Origin: JAVEWJ01 sp034004605
Lineage (GTDB): Bacteria > Patescibacteriota > Gracilibacteria > UBA1369 > LOWO2-01-FULL-3
Direction of reading: 5' to 3'
DNA: 64,000 bases
Assembly: GCA_034004605.1 (NCBI GenBank)
Contig: JAVEWJ010000001.1
Location: 558,001-622,000 of the forward strand
The first letter of the stretch is position 1; every line of letters begins with the position of its first letter. The notes under the pieces were generated by a model, which was not told the origin of the DNA, ran no database searches, and saw only the letters and a program-made list of their open reading frames with translations. Shown piece after piece: positions 32,735 through 40,761 of this stretch. Made by a program: the position numbers and the translations under genes.

Positions 32735-33470
32735 TTAAAAAAAAGCCGATAAGGCTTATTGGTAAGAGGAGAAAATATGGAAAAGCACTTGAAGTCTCCT
32801 CTTTTTTTATTTCGTTTATTATTTTTATTTTTGAAAGTGTCAAAATGCCTTCAATATCGCTAATTAGCGCTTTTATTTTATCGCCTTTTTTTGTGTAGGC
32901 TTTAAGTGTTTTTATGTCGAAATACTCCGGTAATCTTACTCTTGTATTGTCGATTTTGATTTCCGCGAATTTTCCGATTGTTATTTCTTCGCTTAAAATG
33001 CCTTCTATTTCATAAAGCTCCGGGTTTTTTTCTCCCGGAGTGGGGTGGCTTAAAATCCAGTTTGTTTCAATTTTGTTTTTTTTGAAAACTTTAATAAGAC
33101 TTATGCTTTTATCGCTTTCGGATTTTGTTATTTCCACTTCGGATAGAGTTTTTCCACTGGGGCTTTGTAGTAGAATTTTTTCATTTGAATTTTTTATCGA
33201 AAATTTAAATGACTTGCTTCCGATTATTGTATAATTTTTTGGCTCAACAATAAGGTCTTCGAGAAAGTGTTCGTTATTTGAACTTTTTAAAACGAATCCT
33301 TTTAAGTCAATTGGGAAATTTTGCGGATTGAATATTTCTATCCATTCTTTTCCGCTATCTGCACCTTCGGGGTTTGGCATAATTTCGGTGATATAAGGGG
33401 CGTTTTCGGCTAAGCTATTTTGAATACTGATGAAAAAAAGAAGTGGTGTGAATAAAAAAATTGTTCTCAT
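32670..33470 (-). CDS. Secreted lamin-tail-domain protein with C-terminal membrane segment
   Basis: A signal peptide (residues 1-21, ending SLA) precedes a lamin-tail domain (about 25-125) recognised from ITEIMPNPEGADSGKEWIEI and NPQNFPIDLKGFVL. A second beta-rich, OB-like region (about 145-215) and a hydrophobic segment (FPYFLLLPISLIGFFLII, about 225-243) follow. LTD proteins in bacteria are surface or secreted, often next to nucleases; no nuclease is present here. The last 22 codons lie opposite the end of the SLH gene, and the SLH terminator lies within this reading frame. Confidence 0.8.
   Translation of the reverse strand: MRTIFLFTPLLFFISIQNSLAENAPYITEIMPNPEGADSGKEWIEIFNPQNFPIDLKGFVLKSSNNEHFLEDLIVEPKNYTIIGSKSFKFSIKNSNEKILLQSPSGKTLSEVEITKSESDKSISLIKVFKKNKIETNWILSHPTPGEKNPELYEIEGILSEEITIGKFAEIKIDNTRVRLPEYFDIKTLKAYTKKGDKIKALISDIEGILTLSKIKIINEIKKEETSSAFPYFLLLPISLIGFFLIIESSLLHASCCKSVEQTQLL
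32764..32808 (+). terminator. Terminator of the SLH gene, inside the convergent CDS
   Basis: AAGAGGAGA (32764-32772) pairs perfectly with TCTCCTCTT (32795-32803), then T5. It lies 30 bp past the SLH stop and within the minus-strand lamin-tail frame. Confidence 0.85.
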
Positions 33471-33531
33471 CTTTAATTTTGTTAATAATTATAGTTTTAA
33501 CATATATAGATTAAAAAAAGATTAAAAAATT

Positions 33532-33561
33532 TTGACATCGAATAGGTAAATAAAGTAAATT
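33532..33561 (+). promoter_or_regulatory. Possible promoter of rny
   Basis: TTGACA (33532-33537), 18 bp, TAAATT (33556-33561). It would leave an unusually long leader of about 155 nt before rny; the leader shows no gene. Confidence 0.45.
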
Positions 33562-33725
33562 TCTTATGATTTAATACAAAAATCAGACCTTAAGAGTAGA
33601 AACTTAAAAAATTGGCATAAAGAAAAGAAAAATCAAATGTTTCTTTTAAAACAAATTGGAAAAAATTTTTTAAAAATCAGTTACTTTTAAGGCGAAAAAA
33701 TATTTCGTCTAACCAATCATTGAAC

Positions 33726-35249
33726 ATGTGGCTAACAATAGTTTTATTTCTGGCAGGATGCGCTTTAGGTGGCGTCGGGGCGTATTTTTACAAACAAAAA
33801 CAGACGCAGGAAAAGGACAAAATTTTGATTGCAGAGGCTCAGAAGGTACTTCATGATGCGGAAACAAAATCTAGAGAGATCCTTTATGATGCGAAAAACA
33901 AATCTTTCAAGATGCTTGATGCACTAAAGAAAGAGGAAAAAGAAAAGCAAGCCGAGCTTACAAAAATTGAAGAAAGACTTCTTGAAAAAGAAAAAAGCAT
34001 CGATAAAAAGACCGAAGAACTTGAAAGATCCAGGGAAGAAATGGATAAGAGAGTGTCTCAAGTTAGATCTCTTCGCGAGGAGGTGGAAAATATTTATAAA
34101 ATGCAGGCTCTTGAGCTTGAGAAAATTTCCGCTTTGACAAGAGATGAAGCTAAAGATTTGCTTCTGAAAAAAGTTGAAGAAGAGGCAAAAGAGGATATCG
34201 TTGCTCAAATCAAAAAGACTGAGGCTACGCTTAAAGAGAGCGCAAATGAAAAGGCAAAGCTCATTATTGCAAATGCAATTGTGAGATGCGCTTCCGAGAC
34301 AGCTTCCGAGTCTACGGCTACAATAGTGAACCTTCCGAGTGATGATATGAAGGGAAGAATTATCGGTCGAGAAGGAAGAAATATCAATACTTTCGAACAG
34401 ATGACAGGTGTTGATGTGATTGTTGATGATACTCCGGGATCGATTGTGGTTTCCGGTTTTGATTTGGTGAGAAGATATATCGCAAAAATCGCTCTTGAAA
34501 GACTAATTGAGGATGGACGAATTCATCCTGCACGAATCGAAGAAACAGTTACCAAAGTGAAACTTGAAGTGAATGATTTGATTAAAGAACTTGGAGATAA
34601 AGCTATGCTTGAGACGGGTGTTACAGGTCTTCCACCGAATTTGGTGAAAATTTTGGGACGTCTAAAATTTCGTGTTACACATGGTCAAAATGCTTTAAAA
34701 CATTCTATGGAGGTTGCCTTTTTGGCTTCTGCTCTCGCTTCAGAGCTTGGTGCTGATGTGTCGGTTTGTAAAAGAGCCGGTCTTCTTCATGATATTGGCA
34801 AGGCTGTTGATCATGAAATTACGGGTCATCATGCTCATATTGGAGCTGATATTGCTAGAAAATTCGCTCTTCCGGCTTCGATCGTTCATGCAATTGAGGC
34901 ACATCACGGTGAGCCCGAACCCACAACGCTTGAAGCTCAGTTGGTGCAAGCTGCTAATTTGATTGCAAATGCAAGACCGGGTGCAAGCAAAGACAACTTG
35001 GACGGTTATATTAAGAGACTTGTTGAAATGGAAAATTTGAGTAAGTCTTTCAATGGAGTGAAAAACGCATTTGCTATTCAAGCCGGTACAGAGATTCGAA
35101 TATTTGTTGATCCGGAACAACTTGATGATCTTCAATCGATAAAACTTTCTTACGATATTGCCAGGAAGATTGAGAGTGACAATCAAAGTCCGGGTCCCGT
35201 AAAAGTGCATGTAATTCGTGAAGTTACTGCTTCGGGGCTTGCCCAATAA
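33726..35249 (+). CDS. rny: Ribonuclease Y
   Basis: A membrane-tethered endoribonuclease that starts mRNA decay. Order of parts: one N-terminal membrane helix (residues 2-20), a long charged coiled coil (about 25-185), a KH domain with IGREGRNINTFEQMTG (about 210-225) and an HD domain with LLHDIGKAVDHEITGHH (about 352-368), all as in RNase Y. Length about 508 residues is standard. The frame also opens at TTG 33720; I prefer ATG 33726. TAA stop. Confidence 0.95.
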   Translation: MWLTIVLFLAGCALGGVGAYFYKQKQTQEKDKILIAEAQKVLHDAETKSREILYDAKNKSFKMLDALKKEEKEKQAELTKIEERLLEKEKSIDKKTEELERSREEMDKRVSQVRSLREEVENIYKMQALELEKISALTRDEAKDLLLKKVEEEAKEDIVAQIKKTEATLKESANEKAKLIIANAIVRCASETASESTATIVNLPSDDMKGRIIGREGRNINTFEQMTGVDVIVDDTPGSIVVSGFDLVRRYIAKIALERLIEDGRIHPARIEETVTKVKLEVNDLIKELGDKAMLETGVTGLPPNLVKILGRLKFRVTHGQNALKHSMEVAFLASALASELGADVSVCKRAGLLHDIGKAVDHEITGHHAHIGADIARKFALPASIVHAIEAHHGEPEPTTLEAQLVQAANLIANARPGASKDNLDGYIKRLVEMENLSKSFNGVKNAFAIQAGTEIRIFVDPEQLDDLQSIKLSYDIARKIESDNQSPGPVKVHVIREVTASGLAQ

Positions 35250-35260
35250 TATATAAAGTC

Positions 35261-35289
35261 TTGACTCTAAAAATTTAGCACTTTATATT
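35261..35289 (+). promoter_or_regulatory. groESL promoter
   Basis: TTGACT (35261-35266), 17 bp, TATATT (35284-35289). The -10 box lies inside the CIRCE spacer. Confidence 0.85.
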
Positions 35290-35301
35290 ATGGAGTGCTA
35301 A
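35275..35301. promoter_or_regulatory. CIRCE element (HrcA operator)
   Basis: TTAGCACTT-N9-GAGTGCTAA, the heat-shock inverted repeat with one arm mismatch against TTAGCACTC. It overlaps the groESL promoter, so HrcA would repress it at normal temperature. hrcA is not in the window. Confidence 0.93.
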
Positions 35302-35324
35302 ATTTATTTTTTAACTTAAATTCT

Positions 35325-35615
35325 ATGACAAACATCTTGCCGACATCCGACAATATTGTTGTCGAGCCGATCATTGAAGAAAAAACAGCTTCCGGTATTA
35401 TTATTCCCGATACGGCTTCAAAAGAAAAGCCGATGAAGGGAACTGTAATTGCGGTTGGTCCGGGAAAACTTCTTGAGAATGGACAGAGAGGGGAAATGGA
35501 AGTGCTAGCCGGGGACACGGTACTTTTTTCAAAGTATTCTCCTACGGAAATCAAGCTTGATGGAAAAAATTTACTGCTACTTGCGGTAAACGATGTATAT
35601 GCAAAAATAATTTAA
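35325..35615 (+). CDS. groES: Co-chaperonin GroES
   Basis: The lid of the GroEL folding chamber. 96 residues with LPTSDNIVVEPIIEEKTASG, the mobile loop (GIIIPDTASKEKPMKGTV, about 24-41) and VLFSKYSPTEIKLDG near the end. The frame is open from GTG 35295, but ATG 35325 gives the standard N-terminus and leaves the CIRCE element in the leader. groEL follows after 21 bp. TAA stop. Confidence 0.96.
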   Translation: MTNILPTSDNIVVEPIIEEKTASGIIIPDTASKEKPMKGTVIAVGPGKLLENGQRGEMEVLAGDTVLFSKYSPTEIKLDGKNLLLLAVNDVYAKII

Positions 35616-35636
35616 TTTTTTAACCCGAACATAAGT

Positions 35637-37286
35637 ATGGCAAAACAAATTATTTATTCCGATGAAGCCAGACAAAAGCTTCTTTTGGGTGTAGAAAAAT
35701 TGGCTAAAACCGTAAAGGTGACACTCGGACCGAAAGGAAGAAATGTGGCTATCGCTAGAAGTTATGGTGTTCCACAAATCATTGATGACGGTGTTTCAAT
35801 TGCGAAGGAGATTGAGCTTAAGGATCCGTTTGAAAATATGGGAGCTTTGCTTGTTAGAGAAGTTGCTACAAAGACAAACGATATTGCTGGAGATGGTACT
35901 ACAACAGCTATGGTCCTTGCAGAGGCTATTATTAAAGAAGGTCTTAGAAATCTTACAGCGGGTGCGAATCCCGTTCATCTTCGAAAGGGAATTGAAAAGG
36001 CGGTGAAAAAAATCGAAAAAGTGTTTGAAGAAATGTCTATTCAAATCGGTGACTCAAAGGAGAAAATTGCACAGGTGGCTACAATTTCCGCTAAGGATAA
36101 AGTAATCGGCGATCTTATAGCTGACATTATGGAAAGTGTGGGAGTAGATGGCGTTGTACAGGTCGAAGAATCTCAGACTATGGGGCTTGATAAGGAAATT
36201 GTGGAAGGTATGCAGTTTGATAACGGATACATTTCGCCTTATTTTGTGACGGATCCTACAAGAATGGAGGCTTCGTATAACGATGCGAAAATTCTTATCA
36301 CGGATAAAAAAATAAGCAGTGTTCAGGAAATTCTTCCGATTCTTGAAAAGGTGGCGCAAACTGGAAGAAAAGAAATCGTGATTATCGCTGAAGATGTCGA
36401 TGGAGAGGCGCTTGCCACTTTTGTTTTAAATAAACTTCGAGGAGTGTTCAATATCTTGGCTGTGAAAGCCCCGGGGTTTGGCGATAGGAGAAAAGAAATG
36501 CTTAAAGATATCGCTATTCTTACAGGTGGTACTGTAATTTCAAGTGAACTTGGACTTAAACTCGAAAATGCAGAATTGGAACATTTGGGAGAGTCAAGAA
36601 AAGTAGTTTCCGATAAAGATAAGACCACAATTGTTGATGGAAAAGGCAATAAAAAGGAGATTTCGGACAGAGTTGAGGAAATAAAAATCCATATTGAGAA
36701 ATCCAATTCGGATTTTGATAAAGAAAAATTAACCGAGCGCCTTGCAAAACTCACAGGTGGTGTTGGAGTGCTTAAAGTTGGTGCTGCTACTGAAGTGGAG
36801 CTTAAAGAAAAGAAGCTTCGAATTGAGGATGCCCTAAATGCAACTCGTGCAGCCGTTCAGGAAGGTATCGTTCCGGGTGGTGGTGTTGCTTTGGTTCGCG
36901 TAATGAAGGAGCTTGAAAAAATGAAAGGTGAAGATTTGGATGAAACTACAGGTATAAACATCGTGAGGTCTGCGCTTACGGCTCCGCTTTTTCAAATTTC
37001 GGTGAATGCCGGAAAAGAGGGAAGTGTGGTTGTTGATAAAGTTCTTTCTGGCAAAGAGGACTTTGGGTATGACGCTGTGAAAGATGAATTTGTAAACATG
37101 ATTGAGGCGGGAATTATTGATCCCAAAAAAGTGGTTCGAAGTGCGATCGAACACGCCGCTTCTGTTGCTTCCGTTTTCCTCACAATGGAAAGTGCTATTT
37201 GTGAACTTCCGGAAGAGAAATCTTCATGTGGAACTTCACATATGCCAGGAGGTATGGGGGGAATGGGGATGGATGGGATGATGTAA
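35637..37286 (+). CDS. groEL: Chaperonin GroEL
   Basis: The ATP-driven folding chamber. N-terminal MAKQIIYSDEARQKLL, nucleotide loop TLGPKGRNV (about 30-38), GDGTTTAMVLAEAI (about 86-99) and the C-terminal GGMGGMGMDGMM tail are present in 549 residues. Cotranscribed with groES under CIRCE control and ended by a good terminator. Codon choice matches the neighbouring housekeeping genes. TAA stop. Confidence 0.99.
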   Translation: MAKQIIYSDEARQKLLLGVEKLAKTVKVTLGPKGRNVAIARSYGVPQIIDDGVSIAKEIELKDPFENMGALLVREVATKTNDIAGDGTTTAMVLAEAIIKEGLRNLTAGANPVHLRKGIEKAVKKIEKVFEEMSIQIGDSKEKIAQVATISAKDKVIGDLIADIMESVGVDGVVQVEESQTMGLDKEIVEGMQFDNGYISPYFVTDPTRMEASYNDAKILITDKKISSVQEILPILEKVAQTGRKEIVIIAEDVDGEALATFVLNKLRGVFNILAVKAPGFGDRRKEMLKDIAILTGGTVISSELGLKLENAELEHLGESRKVVSDKDKTTIVDGKGNKKEISDRVEEIKIHIEKSNSDFDKEKLTERLAKLTGGVGVLKVGAATEVELKEKKLRIEDALNATRAAVQEGIVPGGGVALVRVMKELEKMKGEDLDETTGINIVRSALTAPLFQISVNAGKEGSVVVDKVLSGKEDFGYDAVKDEFVNMIEAGIIDPKKVVRSAIEHAASVASVFLTMESAICELPEEKSSCGTSHMPGGMGGMGMDGMM

Positions 37287-37300
37287 AAATTTGAAAATGA

Positions 37301-37331
37301 AAAGGACTCGAAAAAAAACGGGTCCTTTTTT
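37301..37331 (+). terminator. groESL terminator
   Basis: AAAGGACTCG pairs with CGGGTCCTTT, followed by T residues, 15 bp after the groEL stop. Confidence 0.9.
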
Positions 37332-37498
37332 GTTGATGAAAAGTTTGAAATTTTATTGCATTGTGTATGATGTTTTTTTGCTCAAATGTGCTTAAAAATA
37401 CATCATTAATAACGCAATTTTTAGAAAATAATGAATTTTAAAATCAGTGGCTTTTTGCTTTTGGCCAAAAGATGCAATGTCCGTGAGGGTGTAGATAG

Positions 37499-37525
37499 AT
37501 TTTATTTTCCGTAGGAAAATAAAAT
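37499..37525. repeat. Perfect 12-bp hairpin upstream of the tail-anchored protein gene
   Basis: ATTTTATTTTCC-GTA-GGAAAATAAAAT, a perfect palindrome with a 3-nt loop and no downstream T-run, 60 bp before ATG 37585. Could be an operator or an mRNA-leader structure. The rest of 37332-37584 shows no gene. Confidence 0.6.
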
Positions 37526-37584
37526 GTTATGAAAGTTTTGCTGAATATGCTAAAATTTTTTTTGTAAGTATTTCAAATAAAAAT

Positions 37585-37995
37585 ATGAAAAAAATAAAAA
37601 TTTTTGATGAGTCGGTTGTTGATTTGAGGGGTGAATCCGAGGAAGTAGATTTCGATGTTTCTCCGGTTTCAAAAAAAGAAGAGGAAGAGAAAACAAAAGG
37701 AAATGGCTTTACGCCTGTGGATTTAGAGGATTTTTCGATGGGATCCGTAAAGAGTACGAATATGGTTCGTGTTCGTTTTGATAAATTTATAACGCTGCTT
37801 TCAAAATATGACTTTGAATCGGCGTTGTCCAAATTTACGACACAAGAAATTATTATTACTACCGATTTGCTTGCAGATCTTGCCAATCCGCCTGAGCTTG
37901 AGGAAGTTTCCGAGGAACCGAAAAAATTTCCTTATATGATTCTTGTCGGAGGAGTTATTGTTGGAATTTTAATTAGTTGGTTAATATTTAAATAA
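37585..37995 (+). CDS. Tail-anchored membrane protein (136 aa)
   Basis: No family recognised. Two thirds of the protein are charged and soluble, with an acidic/Lys-rich linker (about 15-45) and a helical middle (about 55-100). A single hydrophobic segment at the very end (FPYMILVGGVIVGILISWLIF, split here as about 115-135) would insert it as a tail-anchored protein with the body in the cytoplasm. pyrH begins 2 bp after the stop, suggesting cotranscription with pyrH and frr. Confidence 0.65.
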   Translation: MKKIKIFDESVVDLRGESEEVDFDVSPVSKKEEEEKTKGNGFTPVDLEDFSMGSVKSTNMVRVRFDKFITLLSKYDFESALSKFTTQEIIITTDLLADLANPPELEEVSEEPKKFPYMILVGGVIVGILISWLIFK

Positions 37996-37996
37996 T

Positions 37997-38710
37997 ATGA
38001 AATTTAAAAGGATTTTACTTAAGCTATCGGGTGAAGTTTTTGAAGGAGACAAGGGTTTTGGAATGGATTTTAAAAAAATTCTCGAATTCGCAAAGGAAAT
38101 TAAAGATGTGAGAAAAAGCGGAGTTCAGATAGGAATTGTTGTGGGTGGCGGAAATATCTGGAGGTATAGGGATTTTTCGAATGTGGAGTTTTTGGAACGA
38201 ACGGATTCGGATATGCTTGGAATGATGGCAACCGTGATGAATAGTGTGGTACTTTCTTCGGCTTTGAAAAAATGCGGTGTGCAAAGTCGTGTGATGTCGT
38301 CTTTTCCATGCGAAAGTTTGTGTGAAACATATAATATTGCAAACGCAAAAAAATATTTAGAGTTGGGTGAGGTCTTGATTTTTGCCGGCGGAACAGGAAG
38401 TCCGTTTTTTACAACTGATAGCGCTTCGGCTCTTCGTGCACTTGAAATGAAATGCGATGTGCTTATGAAGGCCACTAAAGTTGATTTTGTTTACGATAAG
38501 GATCCCGTGAAATTTAAAAATGCCAAAAAATTTGAAACACTGAAATTTTCCGATGTTGTAAAGATGAAATTGGGCGTTATGGATTTGACATGTGCCAGTT
38601 TGCTTGATGAAGGAAGTATCCCGATGTTAGTATTCAATTTGACAAAAAAAGGAAATATAAAAAAGGCGGTGAAAGGTGTGAAAGTTGGCACATTGATAAG
38701 TTCAAAATAA
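37997..38710 (+). CDS. pyrH: UMP kinase
   Basis: Phosphorylates UMP to UDP for pyrimidine nucleotide synthesis. RILLKLSGEVF (residues 4-14), IVVGGGNIWR (about 49-58), ADMLG-like SDMLGMMATVMN (about 75-86) and FAGGTGSPFFTTDSA (about 132-146) are the amino-acid-kinase fold motifs of bacterial PyrH. 237 residues, normal length. It is 18 bp before frr, the conserved pyrH-frr arrangement. TAA stop. Confidence 0.97.
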   Translation: MKFKRILLKLSGEVFEGDKGFGMDFKKILEFAKEIKDVRKSGVQIGIVVGGGNIWRYRDFSNVEFLERTDSDMLGMMATVMNSVVLSSALKKCGVQSRVMSSFPCESLCETYNIANAKKYLELGEVLIFAGGTGSPFFTTDSASALRALEMKCDVLMKATKVDFVYDKDPVKFKNAKKFETLKFSDVVKMKLGVMDLTCASLLDEGSIPMLVFNLTKKGNIKKAVKGVKVGTLISSK

Positions 38711-38727
38711 TATTTAATCATAAAAAC

Positions 38728-39288
38728 ATGGCTCAATTTCAGGCAATCGAAGACGCAAAAGTCGAGTTTAAAAAGATCAAAGAGCATCTGCTTTCGGAAT
38801 TTTCAAGACTTCAGGTGGGAAGAGCTTCCGCTGTCTTGGTCGAGGATATTCCGGTTGAAGCCTATGGTTCCACTCAGCCGGTAAAGGCTTTGGCTAGCGT
38901 TTCCATTCCGGATGCTAGAACAATTCAAATTCAGCCTTGGGATAAGGGGCTTCTAAGCCATATTGAAAAGGCGATTGTGGGCGTCGGTACGGGACTAAAT
39001 CCAAAAAACGATGGTATTTGCATCAGAATAAGTATTCCACCGCTCACTGAAGAAAGACGAAAAGAGCTTACAAAGGTCGTAGGTAAAATGACAGAGGAAT
39101 CAAAAATTTCCGTTCGTTCTGTAAGGCAAGATGCTCAAAAAGTTTTTAAAAATCAAAAAGCAAATAGTGAAATTACCGAGGATGATTTTTTTGTGGCGGA
39201 AAAGCTACTTCAGGATAGTGTTGATGCGGTGAACAAAGACATTGAAGGTTTGGCTGAGAAAAAAGAGGCGGATATTATGACTGTGTAA
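38728..39288 (+). CDS. frr: Ribosome recycling factor
   Basis: Splits post-termination ribosomes together with EF-G. The 186-residue protein has the full helical-bundle pattern: LQVGRASAVLVEDIPVEAYG (about 29-48), SIPDARTIQIQPWDK (about 64-78), and the C-terminal VRSVRQDAQKVFKN helix (about 131-144). Follows pyrH; ended by a clear terminator. Confidence 0.97.
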   Translation: MAQFQAIEDAKVEFKKIKEHLLSEFSRLQVGRASAVLVEDIPVEAYGSTQPVKALASVSIPDARTIQIQPWDKGLLSHIEKAIVGVGTGLNPKNDGICIRISIPPLTEERRKELTKVVGKMTEESKISVRSVRQDAQKVFKNQKANSEITEDDFFVAEKLLQDSVDAVNKDIEGLAEKKEADIMTV

Positions 39289-39306
39289 TCTTTGAAAAAT
39301 TGTGCG

Positions 39307-39339
39307 AAAGGGATTTATATAATTTAAGTCCCTTTTTTT
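39307..39339 (+). terminator. frr terminator
   Basis: AAAGGGA pairs with TCCCTTT, then T residues, 18 bp after the frr stop. Confidence 0.88.
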
Positions 39340-39449
39340 GTTTTTTATACTTTTAATTTCATTTCGCAAGATTTTTTTAAGAATTATTGTGTTTTAAATC
39401 CTCTCGTTTTGATATTATTTGAACTGAAAAAATTTTTAAAATTATCGAT

Positions 39450-40748
39450 ATGAAATCAGTTCGACAAATATTTGTGATAGATGATCTTCATCCCGAAGAT
39501 AACTCGATGCTTCAGGCTCTTTATAGCAGGTCTCCGAATTCTGTAGTAAAACATTTGGACAAAGTGAAGGGAAGTGATTCCGGTACTTTTATGGAAAAGT
39601 TTTATATTGGTTATGGCCATAAATCAATTGCCGATTGTGGTACCACCACTCTTTTTGTGGAAAATGTGAGTATGCTTGCAGCAAAGGCAATACAGGATTG
39701 GCCGCTTTATAGTGGGCAGGAGGCTTCCACAAGGTATCTCGATTACAGCGTTCAAGAAGTGCTGAATCCTTTAGAAAGTGCCGAAGGCAAACTGATTCAA
39801 GATGAGTGGATGAAGTTTTATGTTGAAGGAAAGTCTTCTGTTGTAGAGCATTTGAAGATGCTTTATCCGATTAAAGAAGGCGAGGATTCAAAGGTTTATG
39901 ACCGCGCGATAAATGCAAAATCTTTTGACATTATGAGGGGCTTTTTGCCGGCGGGAGCTACCACCTATCTTTCCTGGCATACAAATCTTCGCCAAGCTTA
40001 CGAAAAAATCCAGCTTCTTTTGCACCATCCACTTACAGAAATTCGAGAAATTGCGGAGGATTTGAAAAATAAACTTTCTGAGAAATACAGTCATTCTTTT
40101 ATTTATAAACAATATCCCGAGCAGGAGGCGTTTTTTGAAAAATGCGCACAAAAATATACTTATTTTTTTGATGAAAAACATTCCGATTTTGAGATGAATA
40201 CAAATGTAAGCGCTAAGGATCTGGAAATGTATTCGGATATACTTTTAAGTCGTCCTATCAAGACCAATTTGCCTTCTTTTATGGGGAAACTTGGACAGTT
40301 TAATTTTAAGTTTTTGCTTGATTTCGGTTCTTTTCGAGATGTTCAAAGGCATAGAAACGGAGAAAATTTAATGCCTCTTCTAACAACAAAACTCGGTTTT
40401 TATCCTTGGTATATTTCCATGCTTCCTGAATCTTTTAAGGAAAAAGCTAAGGCTTTTTTGGCAGAACAAGAGGCGAAAATTTCGGCTTTGCCTTGCGATG
40501 ATTTCGTTAGACAATATTATATCGCGATGGGTTACACCGTTGGCGTTGACATTACTTACAGGCTTCCTGCTGCGATTTATGTTTCCGAGCTTAGAAGCGA
40601 TACCACCGTTCATCCCACTCTTCGTGTTCGGGCTCAGCAAATGGGAAGGTCCATCGTGGAGAAGTTTCCTTTAATTAAAATGCATATAAACGAAATGGAG
40701 ACCGAGTGGGATATTCGTAGAGGAAAACAAGATATAGTTGAAAAATAA
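39450..40748 (+). CDS. Tandem ThyX-like protein (flavin-dependent thymidylate synthase family)
   Basis: ThyX methylates dUMP to dTMP with folate, FAD and NADPH. This 432-residue protein holds two ThyX-like halves. In the N-half (about 45-110), GYGHKSIADCGTTTLFVENV leads to DWPLYSGQEASTRY, which aligns with the signature RHRxxSxNExSxRY but has DWP for RHR. The C-half (about 280-420) has VQRHRNGENLMPLL, keeping RHR but losing the S...S.RY part, and ends with a ThyX-type LRVRAQQMG helix. Tandem ThyX relatives occur elsewhere (for example in Chlamydia, as I recall). A composite active site is possible; loss of activity is the alternative. No thyA is seen in the window. Confidence 0.8.
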   Translation: MKSVRQIFVIDDLHPEDNSMLQALYSRSPNSVVKHLDKVKGSDSGTFMEKFYIGYGHKSIADCGTTTLFVENVSMLAAKAIQDWPLYSGQEASTRYLDYSVQEVLNPLESAEGKLIQDEWMKFYVEGKSSVVEHLKMLYPIKEGEDSKVYDRAINAKSFDIMRGFLPAGATTYLSWHTNLRQAYEKIQLLLHHPLTEIREIAEDLKNKLSEKYSHSFIYKQYPEQEAFFEKCAQKYTYFFDEKHSDFEMNTNVSAKDLEMYSDILLSRPIKTNLPSFMGKLGQFNFKFLLDFGSFRDVQRHRNGENLMPLLTTKLGFYPWYISMLPESFKEKAKAFLAEQEAKISALPCDDFVRQYYIAMGYTVGVDITYRLPAAIYVSELRSDTTVHPTLRVRAQQMGRSIVEKFPLIKMHINEMETEWDIRRGKQDIVEK

Positions 40749-40761
40749 TTAACAAAAATTT

